Origin: Calditrichaeota bacterium AABM5.125.24
GTDB lineage: Bacteria; Electryoneota; AABM5-125-24; Hatepunaeales; Hatepunaeaceae
Direction of reading: 5' to 3'
Length of the DNA stretch: 12,303 bases
NCBI GenBank assembly: GCA_002127415.1
Contig: MWJR01000165.1
Coordinates: forward strand, 1-12,303
Every line of letters begins with the position of its first letter. Position 1 is the first letter of the stretch. The notes under the pieces are model-generated. The model was given only the letters and a program-made list of their open reading frames with translations. It was not told the DNA's origin and did not search any database. Below, piece by piece: positions 6,551-12,152 of the stretch. The position numbers were made by a program, and so were the translations under genes.

Positions 6551-6928
6551 TTACTCTCCCTTCCAGAGCCCGTGGATGTTGCAGTATTCGCGTGCTGAAA
6601 CCCTCTGCGCCTCAATGCAGAAGGTCGCTTCGGGCTTGTCGCCGGGCATCAGGAATCTGCGATAGGCAACCCCGTCAGCGATAAGCTCGATCCACTCGAT
6701 GTGGTGCTCTTCCGTCATCGGATGTTCCACGCTGCCGACCGTCACCCTATAGCCGTCCTCGGTCTTCTCGATGACCGGAACGTGCTTCTCAAGTGCAGCG
6801 TCGGTGACCCCCTCTTCCTGAAGAATCATCGGCTGTCCGCAGCAGACAAGCTGTCCAATCCCATCATGGATGACCTCCACGATGTTGCCGCAGATTCCGC
6901 ACTTATAGACCTGTAGTAATGCAGTCAT
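6551..6928 (-). CDS. dfx: Desulfoferrodoxin (superoxide reductase, 2Fe-SOR)
   Basis: A 125-residue cytoplasmic enzyme that reduces superoxide to hydrogen peroxide without making oxygen, using electrons from rubredoxin-type donors. Centre I, the desulforedoxin domain, has all four cysteines: C10, C13, C29 and C30 (YKCGICGN, VCCGQPM). Centre II has the complete catalytic iron site: H49, H69, H75, H119 and C116 (EKHVP, VEHPM, EEHH, EYCNIHGLW). The active-site lysine and glutamate are K48 and E47. Numbering coincides with that of the characterised desulfoferrodoxins, and the length is typical, so the enzyme should be functional. AGGAGG (6936-6941) lies 7 bases before the ATG. It follows rbr by 33 bases and precedes the broken ferritin by one base, so it is in one operon. 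The peroxide it makes is the substrate of the neighbouring rubrerythrin. Confidence 0.96.
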   Translation of the reverse strand: MTALLQVYKCGICGNIVEVIHDGIGQLVCCGQPMILQEEGVTDAALEKHVPVIEKTEDGYRVTVGSVEHPMTEEHHIEWIELIADGVAYRRFLMPGDKPEATFCIEAQRVSAREYCNIHGLWKGE

Positions 6929-6961
6929 TTCAGTTCCTCCTGTGGTTTAATCCTTATGTTG

Positions 6962-7534
6962 TTACCAGTTCTCGCCCAGCAACTCAAAGTGAGCCCTGGG
7001 ATGAGCGCAGGCCGGGCATACCTCTGGTGCCTCGGTTCCCTCGTGCAGATAGCCGCAGTTGCGGCACCGCCAGATTACCACCCCGTCCCGCTTGAAAACC
7101 CGACCCGCCTCGATGTTCGCCGCCAGCTCCAGGTAGCGCTTCTCGTGCTGCTTTTCGGCCACTGCGATCTTCTCGAACACCACCGCGATGTTGTCGAAGC
7201 CCTCTTCGCGCGCGACCCCAGCAAACTCAGGATACATAGTCGTGTTCTCATAGTTCTCACCAGCCGCGGCAGCCTTCAGGTTCTCGAGCGTGCTGCCGAT
7301 GACCCCCGCGGGAAATGAGCCGGTAATCTCGACCTCACCACCCTCCAGGAACTTGAACAGACGGCTGGCGTGCTCCTTCTCCTGGCCGGCGGTCTCCTCG
7401 AAGATGTGACTGATCTGGACATAGCCATCCTTCTTGGCCTGACTGGCGAAATAGTTATAGCGGTTCCGGGCCTGAGATTCGCCGGCGAAGGCGGTCAGGA
7501 TGTTCTTTTCGGTTCTCGATCCCTTGAGATCCAT
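6962..7534 (-). CDS. rbr: Rubrerythrin (NADH-dependent peroxide reductase)
   Basis: A 190-residue classical rubrerythrin, which reduces hydrogen peroxide in the cytoplasm of anaerobes. The four-helix diiron domain (1-145) carries ligands E19 (GESQARNRY), E52 and H55 (QEKEH), E93 and E96 (GENYEN), and E127 and H130 (AEKQHEKRY). The C-terminal rubredoxin domain has C157-R-N-C160 and C173-P-A-C176 for the Fe(SCys)4 centre. All metal ligands are present, and length and domain order are normal. The ATG at 7534 has AAGGAGGG just upstream. It is the first gene of the rbr-dfx-ftn operon and lies after the PerR-like regulator. In other anaerobes and in clostridia, PerR represses rubrerythrin and superoxide reductase genes, and the order here suggests the same. 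Confidence 0.97.
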   Translation of the reverse strand: MDLKGSRTEKNILTAFAGESQARNRYNYFASQAKKDGYVQISHIFEETAGQEKEHASRLFKFLEGGEVEITGSFPAGVIGSTLENLKAAAAGENYENTTMYPEFAGVAREEGFDNIAVVFEKIAVAEKQHEKRYLELAANIEAGRVFKRDGVVIWRCRNCGYLHEGTEAPEVCPACAHPRAHFELLGENW

Positions 7535-7566
7535 TCTCCCTCCTTTATTTATGTTAATCTATCTCG

Positions 7567-7664
7567 CGTAGCGGCCGATCCGGCAACCGCCGGATCGTGC
7601 CGTTTATGCTCACCATAATTGAAACACCTGCACGAATCCGCTTTCAGCGGCTTCGGCAGCTACG
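7567..7664. repeat. 98-bp palindromic element between perR and rbr
   Basis: Outer CGTAGC (7567-7572) and GCTACG (7659-7664) enclose two hairpins: GATCCGGC/GCCGGATC with loop AACC (7577-7596), and CCGCT/AGCGG with loop TTC (7638-7650), extended by CGAA/TTCG. This is the same plan of outer inverted ends with two hairpins as the elements at 6201 and 9094. It would lie in the rbr leader if the promoter at 7682-7710 is used. Confidence 0.55.
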
Positions 7665-7681
7665 GGTTCTCGCTTGTAGTC

Positions 7682-7710
7682 ATCATATAACAACAGATAC
7701 TGACGTTAAA
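7682..7710 (-). promoter_or_regulatory. Candidate promoter of the rbr-dfx-ftn operon
   Basis: On the minus strand TTTAAC (7705-7710) and TATGAT (7682-7687) are 17 bases apart; the -10 matches 5/6, the -35 only 3/6. Next to it, over the perR stop codon, lies an AT-rich inverted repeat, TAAATATATGCATTTA (7707-7722), which could bind a Fur/PerR-type repressor. Motif reading only. Confidence 0.35.
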
Positions 7711-7719
7711 TATATGCAT

Positions 7720-8118
7720 TTATTTTCTTTCAGCCCGACAATCCGGACACCTGCCATATAATTCCAACCAATGTCCGAGAATCTCGTAACCGGATTCTGA
7801 ACCCAATTCCGGCAATGAAACAGTCGGCTCTTCCGGAAGGTCATCAACCCTGCCGCAGACTACACATCTGATATGACAGTGTTCTGAAGTATTACCGTCG
7901 AAGCGCATCCGCGCCCCGCCTATATTCAGTTTCTGGATTAACCCCTGTTCGGAGAGGACCTCGAGGTTGCGATATACCGTCCCCAGGCTGATGCGAGGCA
8001 GGCGCTTGCGCACCATCTTATAGACCATATCCGCTGTAGGATGGCTTGTGACCTTGCGCAACTCCTCAAGGATGACCCTACGCTGTGTGGTCATTCGTGC
8101 TGAATGTTCATCAATCAT
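7720..8118 (-). CDS. perR: PerR-like peroxide-sensing repressor, Fur family
   Basis: A 132-residue cytoplasmic, metal-dependent DNA-binding repressor. The winged-helix domain (1-75) has the family signature HPTADMVY...LPRISLGTVYRNLEVLSEQGLI. The regulatory metal site can be laid over Bacillus subtilis PerR: H26, D74, H80, H82 and D93, with the PerR-type aspartate in RFDGNTSEHCH. The structural zinc site is C85-V-V-C88 and C124-P-D-C127. The aspartate-rich regulatory site and the neighbouring rubrerythrin and superoxide reductase genes favour PerR over Fur or Zur. The N-terminus is slightly short compared with Bacillus PerR. ATG 8118 has no strong ribosome site, but a good promoter (8159-8187) lies just upstream. 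It is on the same strand as rbr, 185 bases before it. Confidence 0.9.
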   Translation of the reverse strand: MIDEHSARMTTQRRVILEELRKVTSHPTADMVYKMVRKRLPRISLGTVYRNLEVLSEQGLIQKLNIGGARMRFDGNTSEHCHIRCVVCGRVDDLPEEPTVSLPELGSESGYEILGHWLELYGRCPDCRAERK

Positions 8119-8135
8119 AATGAATCGGACAATCA

Positions 8136-8152
8136 GTAATGATAACTAATAC
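8136..8152. promoter_or_regulatory. Candidate PerR/Fur-type operator at the perR start site
   Basis: GTAATGATAACTAATAC is a 17-base AT-rich imperfect palindrome (5 of 8 pairs match) centred near the predicted transcription start of perR. It is loosely similar to the Fur/PerR box pattern, which suggests autorepression. Evidence is weak without footprinting or several sites to compare. Confidence 0.3.
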
Positions 8153-8158
8153 TAACGT

Positions 8159-8187
8159 AATGTAGGTCTCTAAAGCGCGCTTGTCAA
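8159..8187 (-). promoter_or_regulatory. Sigma70-type promoter of perR
   Basis: On the minus strand a perfect TTGACA (8182-8187) and TACATT (8159-8164) have exactly 17 bases between them. Transcription would begin near 8152, about 34 bases before the perR start codon. With the promoter at 11805-11833, this is the clearest in the window. Confidence 0.6.
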
Positions 8188-8224
8188 GACCTTTCATACA
8201 GATAAATCTGAGAAATGGAAAAAT

Positions 8225-9037
8225 CTATCCCAGTGCTACATCCAGCATCATCATGACCGTGAAGCCGATTATAACGCCTGCAGTTGCGATATCGTTATTC
8301 CCGCCGCGCTGGGCTTCGGGGATGACCTCCTCCGCCACCACGAATATCATGGCCCCGGCGGCGAAGGCGAGTGCGTAAGGAAGAATCGAACGGGAGGTTA
8401 TAACAATGAAGGCCCCAATGACCCCCGCCACCGGCTCCGGCATACCGGATAACTGCCCATACCAGAAGCTCTTCAGGCGGGACACCCCTTCACGCCTCAG
8501 AGGCATCGAAACCGCCATACCTTCGGGGAAGTTCTGTATGCCGATGCCCAACGCCAGAGCCACCGCCGCCGGCAGGGTGGCGGAATCCAGTCCTGACGCT
8601 ACAGCTCCGAATGCAACCCCAACTGCCAGACCTTCCGGGATGTTATGCAGCGTAATCGCCATTACCAGGAGGGTCGTTCGCTGCCAGTTGGTCTTGATAC
8701 CCTCAGCCTTCTCCAGCGGGTCGCCCCGGTGGAGATGAGGCAGGATCATATCCACGAGGCGCAGGAAAACTCCGCCCAGCAGGAATCCCACCACCGCCGG
8801 AACCCACGCCGGAACAGTTCCCCCTTCGGACATCTCAATTGCCGGAGCCAGCAGCGACCAGTAACTGGCAGCTATCATCACCCCGGCGGCGAAGCCGAGC
8901 ATACCGTCCAGGATCTTCTTCGGAATATCCCTGGCAAGGAACACCACCGCCGCCCCCAGAGCGGTCAGAAACCAGGTGAACCCCGTGCCGAATAAGGTCT
9001 GAACAACCGGATTGAACTGTTCGAGAAATGTCAGCAT
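8225..9037 (-). CDS. ZIP family divalent metal transporter, GufA-like
   Basis: A 270-residue inner-membrane protein that would import Zn2+, Fe2+ or Mn2+. About eight hydrophobic segments are visible. The metal path motifs are HNIPEG (residues 131-136, LHNIPEGLAVGVAFGA) and QNFPEG (168-173, GIQNFPEGMAVSMPL), with a further acidic motif EEVIPE (236-241). The histidine-containing loop HLHRGDP (101-107) lies between segments 3 and 4. LGFAAGVMIAASYWSLLAPAIE is typical of the GufA subfamily. The chosen ATG at 9037 fits the family N-terminus. A TTG at 9106 would add 23 residues, partly coded by the inverted repeat of a palindromic element, and is rejected. The gene lies 106 bases upstream of perR on the same strand, which suggests joint control of metal uptake and peroxide response. 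Which metal is carried cannot be told. Confidence 0.92.
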   Translation of the reverse strand: MLTFLEQFNPVVQTLFGTGFTWFLTALGAAVVFLARDIPKKILDGMLGFAAGVMIAASYWSLLAPAIEMSEGGTVPAWVPAVVGFLLGGVFLRLVDMILPHLHRGDPLEKAEGIKTNWQRTTLLVMAITLHNIPEGLAVGVAFGAVASGLDSATLPAAVALALGIGIQNFPEGMAVSMPLRREGVSRLKSFWYGQLSGMPEPVAGVIGAFIVITSRSILPYALAFAAGAMIFVVAEEVIPEAQRGGNNDIATAGVIIGFTVMMMLDVALG

Positions 9038-9093
9038 TCCACACAATATTAATGGACGAGGAGCGGTTGCACCGTTATTGGAACATCTGTAGT

Positions 9094-9216
9094 GCTTAGT
9101 TGCCAAAATAAACGTATTCGATGACCTGTAGTCGGGGTTGCCCTCAACCCCGACTGTCGGGCTTGAGACAAGCCCAACTACTGACTTTTACGATACGCGT
9201 ATTTCCGCAACTAAGC
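9094..9216. repeat. 123-bp MITE-like palindromic element with double hairpin core
   Basis: Perfect outer arms GCTTAGTTGC (9094-9103) and GCAACTAAGC (9207-9216) extend inward as imperfect arms (AAATA and CGTAT on both sides). The core, 9128-9181, has two hairpins: GTCGGGGTTG/CAACCCCGAC with loop CCCT, and GTCGGGCTTG/CAAGCCCAAC with loop AGA. An inverted, diverged copy of the core lies at 11989-12042. Confidence 0.7.
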
Positions 9217-9217
9217 T

Positions 9218-9288
9218 GTAGCCCGCATTACTCGAATCCGGGAATTATTCAATATATATCTTTCCCGGTTTCGATGAAACCGGGCTAC
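9218..9288. repeat. 71-bp palindromic repeat adjoining the previous element
   Basis: GTAGCCCG (9218-9225) is the complement of CGGGCTAC (9281-9288). The right half also folds on its own as CCCGGTTTC-GAT-GAAACCGGG (9264-9284). It adjoins the 9094-9216 element with one base between, so this gap is almost wholly repeat. Confidence 0.6.
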
Positions 9289-9313
9289 GCAATCCACTCT
9301 GGATTTCAACCCG

Positions 9314-9346
9314 AAAAAACTCCCCCCCGGTTACCGGGGGGGAGTT
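9314..9346 (-). terminator. Intrinsic terminator for leftward transcription from pckA
   Basis: On the minus strand, AACTCCCCCCCGG, a TAA loop and CCGGGGGGGAGTT form a perfect 13-bp GC-rich stem followed by a run of six T (9314-9319). It lies downstream of pckA and of the decayed sorting domain, before the ZIP gene. A similar C-rich motif (CCCCCCTTTAACTC) adjoins it, so it may be part of a dispersed repeat used as a terminator. Confidence 0.65.
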
Positions 9347-9404
9347 AAAGGGGGGTATCATATAAGCTAAACGGTGAACAGTCAACCCATTGCGATCCCG
9401 CATA

Positions 9405-9625
9405 TCACCTCAGCAGCACCAGCCTCACCATCCTCACCCATCGCGGGTCACCAGCCGGCACAGGTATAGACCCGAAGGCGCTATGCCACCGGCTCGGCCT
9501 GTAAAGTCCCACCTGACCTGATGCCTGCCGGACGTCAGCGGTCGTCTCAGAGACCTCTTCATCAGTCGGCCGACTGACGCCGCGATAGAGACCTTCCGCG
9601 AGCGCTCCGGAGACCTGTCCCCTTC
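9405..9625 (-). pseudogene. Decayed FlgD-Ig / type IX-like C-terminal domain
   Basis: Minus-strand remnant of a secreted protein's C-terminus. The readable part contains GRLMKRSLRRPLTSGRHQVR, then WDFTGRAGGIAPSGLYLCRL, which matches the FlgD-Ig / sorting-domain pattern G-x-H-x-V-x-W-D...SGLYxxRL. After LVTRD the frame meets a stop at 9434, while the next frame continues with WVRMVRLVLLR and a stop at 9405. That restores the basic strand that normally ends such domains, so there is one frameshift. The 5' part of the gene is missing; upstream come a heptamer repeat and the end of pckA. Its parent protein is unknown. Confidence 0.6.
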
Positions 9626-9636
9626 GGCAGCCCGGG

Positions 9637-9664
9637 ATTTTCTGATTTCGAATTTCGAATATTT
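9637..9664 (-). repeat. Heptamer tandem repeat after pckA
   Basis: Four 7-base units (plus strand ATTTTCT, GATTTCG, AATTTCG, AATATTT) begin 10 bases beyond the pckA stop. On the minus strand they read as ATTCGAA/GAAATC units, related to the AAATCCG repeat at 3434-3460. Confidence 0.55.
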
Positions 9665-9674
9665 ATAGACGCGC

Positions 9675-11264
9675 TCACCCCGCCGGACCGGCAGCAACTA
9701 TCTCGGCGGGGGCTGTTTCTGCATACTGTTCGAAATTGGACCGGAAATCAGCCGCGAGTTGACGCGCCTGGTGGTCGTAAGCCTGCCGGTCAGACCAGGT
9801 CTGAGCTGGACTCAGAACCTCCCCCGAAACGCCGGGGCAGCTCTGCGGCACATCCAGACCAAATACAGGATCCCTCTGGTAGGGAACCCCATCCAGATCG
9901 CCGTTCAAAGTCGCCTTGACTATGGCGCGGGTATCTGCAATGGAGATCCGATGTCCGACCCCGTAGGGACCACCGGTCCAGCCGGTGTTGATCAGCCAGC
10001 ACTTCACGTTGTGCCTGCGGATCTTCTCGCCTAACAGCTCGGCGTAGGTTGTAGGCGGCAGCGGCATAAAAGGAGCTCCGAAACAGGCCGAAAAAACCGC
10101 CTTCGGCTCCCTGCCCAGCCCCTTCTCAGTACCGGCCATCTTGGCGGTGTAGCCGGAGTTGAAATGATACATCGCCTGCTCGGGGGAGAGCCTGGCCACC
10201 GGAGGCAGCACCCCGAAGGCGTCGGCGGTAAGCATTATGATATTTTGAGGATGCCCACCCCGACCATCCAGAATCGCATTCGGGATATGGGTTATCGGGT
10301 AGGCTGCGCGGGTGTTCTCAGTCAGACTGTCATCATCCAGATCAACGTGATGGGTGTTGAAGTCGATGGCCACGTTCTCAAGGATTGTCCCGAAGCGGCG
10401 GGTGCAGGCGTAGATCTCCGGCTCGGCCTCCGGGTCAAGCTTGATCACCTTCGCATAGCAACCCCCCTCAAAGTTAAACACCCCTTCGCTTCCCCAGCCG
10501 TGCTCGTCATCCCCGATCAGATGCCGCTCTGGGTCGGCCGAGAGGGTCGTCTTACCGGTGCCGGAGAGACCGAAGAAGATCGCCGTATCGCCATCAGGGC
10601 CGATGTTGGCTGAACAGTGCATTGACAGCACATCCTGCTTGGGCAGCATCCAGTTCAGGATGCTGAAGACCGACTTCTTGATCTCACCGGCGTAGCTCGT
10701 CCCGCCTATGAGTATCAGCTTGCGGGCTAAGTGAACTACGATGAACGCCTCGGAGTTCGTCCCCACCACCTCCGGCATCGCATGGAAGCTCGGTGCGTTG
10801 AGAACTGTGAACTGGGGCCGGTGCGCAATCAGCTCATCAGGATCCAGCACCCGGATGAACATATTCCTGACGAACATGTTGTGCCAGGCGTGTTCGGTGA
10901 TGACCCGGATCGGAACACGCAGCTGCGGATCGGCGCCCGCGTAGCAGTCCTGAACGAACAGGTCCCGCCCCTGCAGATAGCTGCGCAGGTGGTTGAACAG
11001 CATCTCGAACTGATGCTCCTCAATCGGCCGGTTGATGGAACCCCACCAGATATCATTCTCGCTCGATGGCTCGCGGACTATGAACTTGTCATCCGGTGAC
11101 CTTCCAGTATGATGACCGGTCCTCACCACCAGCGGCCCGAGGTGCGAAATTGACCCCTCCCGTCGGCGCACCGCTTCCTCATACAGAACCGGCGTGGACG
11201 CGTTCCAGAACACATGGCCCGGATTCACCAGGCCGTGATTCTCAAGACCGTAATCAGAACCCAT
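9675..11264 (-). CDS. pckA: Phosphoenolpyruvate carboxykinase (ATP)
   Basis: A 529-residue cytoplasmic enzyme interconverting oxaloacetate + ATP and PEP + CO2 + ADP, used in gluconeogenesis and, in some anaerobes, for CO2 fixation to oxaloacetate. Motifs in order: RTGHHTGRSPDDKF (48-61, substrate site), SYAGEIKKSVF (190-200, metal and substrate lysine), MHCSAN (215-220), P-loop GLSGTGKTTLS (232-242), kinase-2 motif IGDDEHGW (250-257) and INTGWTGGPYGVG (425-437). These define the ATP-type rather than the GTP-type enzyme, and the length is usual. The ATG at 11264 has AGGAG 6 bases upstream. It stands alone between two decayed sorting-domain genes on the same strand, with a terminator hairpin at 9314-9346. 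Transcription may come from the promoter at 11805-11833 or from a nearer, unseen one. Confidence 0.97.
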   Translation of the reverse strand: MGSDYGLENHGLVNPGHVFWNASTPVLYEEAVRRREGSISHLGPLVVRTGHHTGRSPDDKFIVREPSSENDIWWGSINRPIEEHQFEMLFNHLRSYLQGRDLFVQDCYAGADPQLRVPIRVITEHAWHNMFVRNMFIRVLDPDELIAHRPQFTVLNAPSFHAMPEVVGTNSEAFIVVHLARKLILIGGTSYAGEIKKSVFSILNWMLPKQDVLSMHCSANIGPDGDTAIFFGLSGTGKTTLSADPERHLIGDDEHGWGSEGVFNFEGGCYAKVIKLDPEAEPEIYACTRRFGTILENVAIDFNTHHVDLDDDSLTENTRAAYPITHIPNAILDGRGGHPQNIIMLTADAFGVLPPVARLSPEQAMYHFNSGYTAKMAGTEKGLGREPKAVFSACFGAPFMPLPPTTYAELLGEKIRRHNVKCWLINTGWTGGPYGVGHRISIADTRAIVKATLNGDLDGVPYQRDPVFGLDVPQSCPGVSGEVLSPAQTWSDRQAYDHQARQLAADFRSNFEQYAETAPAEIVAAGPAG

Positions 11265-11346
11265 TCCTTACTCCTCATAAATTGAGCCGAAATAACCTTT
11301 AACTGTAGTGTCAGCCAAGGACGACTGACGCCACCGAAAGTTTTAC

Positions 11347-11688
11347 TTACCTTACCAGCATCACCTTCCTTGTTGCCACTTTCCCTTAAGCTTCCAGCCG
11401 CACGAAATACAACCCCGACGGCAGGTTTGTAGCGATCAGGGTCCTGGTGTGGATGCCGGGTTGTTGGTAGCCCTCGAATAATGTTGACATTCTGCGTCCG
11501 GTTGGGTCAAAAACCTGCACAGACAAACGCGATGCCGAAGACAGACTGTAAGTGATGGTAGTTGCTGCGTTGAACGGATTGGGATATGCAGAGACAATCC
11601 CGAACTCATCAGGCACAACGGATGATCCCTCCAGTCGAACCACTAACAGTCCGTCGGTGCGATAGACCGGCTGGCCCTCCAGCACCGT
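11347..11688 (-). pseudogene. Decayed type IX secretion sorting-domain gene with a premature stop
   Basis: Minus-strand remnant whose C-terminus is a textbook type A sorting domain: EFGIVSAYPNPFNAATTITY, then SVQVFDPTGRRMSTLFEG and LPSGLYFVRLEA. A TAA at 11386-11388 follows LEA, but the same frame goes on for 12 codons as GKVATRKVMLVR, the usual basic last strand, to a stop at 11347. This is therefore a nonsense mutation in the sorting signal. Upstream only about 30 more residues are readable, with no signal peptide or catalytic domain. The frame runs into the palindrome at 11689-11736 and then a stop, so the body of the gene is lost. The ancestor would have been an exported or surface-attached protein. 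Confidence 0.75.
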
Positions 11689-11736
11689 ATGGGCGCATGC
11701 CTGCCCCGGACTACGATCCGGTGGCTATGCGCCCAT
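11689..11736. repeat. 48-bp palindromic repeat at the 5' break of the sorting-domain gene
   Basis: ATGGGCGCAT (11689-11698) and ATGCGCCCAT (11727-11736) are perfect 10-bp arms, with an inner stem CCGGA/TCCGG (11706-11721). It lies where the reading frame of the sorting-domain remnant breaks off, so it probably inserted there or marks the deletion point. Confidence 0.55.
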
Positions 11737-11804
11737 TTCATCCACCATCACCCACCGGGTCGCTCAACGCTTCAGCGCCGAATCACCAACCGACTTTCAA
11801 CGGT

Positions 11805-11833
11805 AAGATATGCCGATTCGGGCTGGTTGTCAA
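11805..11833 (-). promoter_or_regulatory. Sigma70-type promoter facing the pseudogene and pckA
   Basis: On the minus strand TTGACA (11828-11833) and TATCTT (11805-11810) are exactly 17 bases apart, a strong match. No intact gene begins directly downstream; the first is pckA, about 530 bases away. It may be the orphaned promoter of the decayed sorting-domain gene. Confidence 0.5.
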
Positions 11834-11836
11834 GGA

Positions 11837-11988
11837 ATATCTTAATGAACCTCACTGAAACAGTAGCTATGTAATTATCAACATTATACCTAAGCAGTCA
11901 ACCTGCACACCCGTTCACTTGATTTCAGGGGGAAGTAGGCATATTATTCGATTAGAACAATGCTTGAAAGCATTTTCGTGACTTAGCT
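11837..11988. other. AT-rich intergenic stretch without recognisable genes
   Basis: No frame here has a ribosome site or family resemblance. The one structure seen is a small hairpin, AATGCTT-GA-AAGCATT, at about 11960-11975. Together with the repeats to its right, the last 470 bases of the window hold no gene I can support. Confidence 0.5.
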
Positions 11989-12042
11989 GTAGTCAGGGCT
12001 GTCTCAAGCCCGACTGTCGGCGTTGAGGACAACCACGACTAC
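11989..12042. repeat. Inverted, diverged copy of the 9128-9181 double-hairpin core
   Basis: Begins GTAGTC and ends GACTAC. Its order of parts (TGTCTCAAGCCCGAC, then GTCGGCGTTGAGGACAACC) matches the reverse complement of 9128-9181 with only a handful of differences. The outer arms of the 9094-9216 element are not recognisable here, so the core is shared but the flanks are not. Confidence 0.7.
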
Positions 12043-12104
12043 CCATTACTTTTATCTTGTCTTGTTTTTTCAGCTCCTACATCCTAATATGTGCAAATCA
12101 CTCG

Positions 12105-12126
12105 TTATTCATTATTCTTCATTCAT
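12105..12126. repeat. Short imperfect ATTCATT-type tandem repeat
   Basis: Overlapping, 7-base-like units of ATTATTC and ATTCAT run through this AT-rich stretch. The pattern is loose and could be simple low-complexity sequence, but it resembles the heptamer tracts elsewhere in the window. Confidence 0.3.
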
Positions 12127-12152
12127 CACTACTCATTTGTCACAACTGGCAG

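Noticed and set aside
9038..9106. Upstream TTG start adding 23 residues to the ZIP transporter
   Set aside because: The TTG falls inside the inverted-repeat arm of the 9094-9216 element, and the added residues do not look like the family N-terminus.
11586..11874. Plus-strand frames of 90 and 61 residues over the sorting-domain remnant
   Set aside because: They are antisense to a recognisable (decayed) domain and cross the 11689-11736 palindrome; no start signals.
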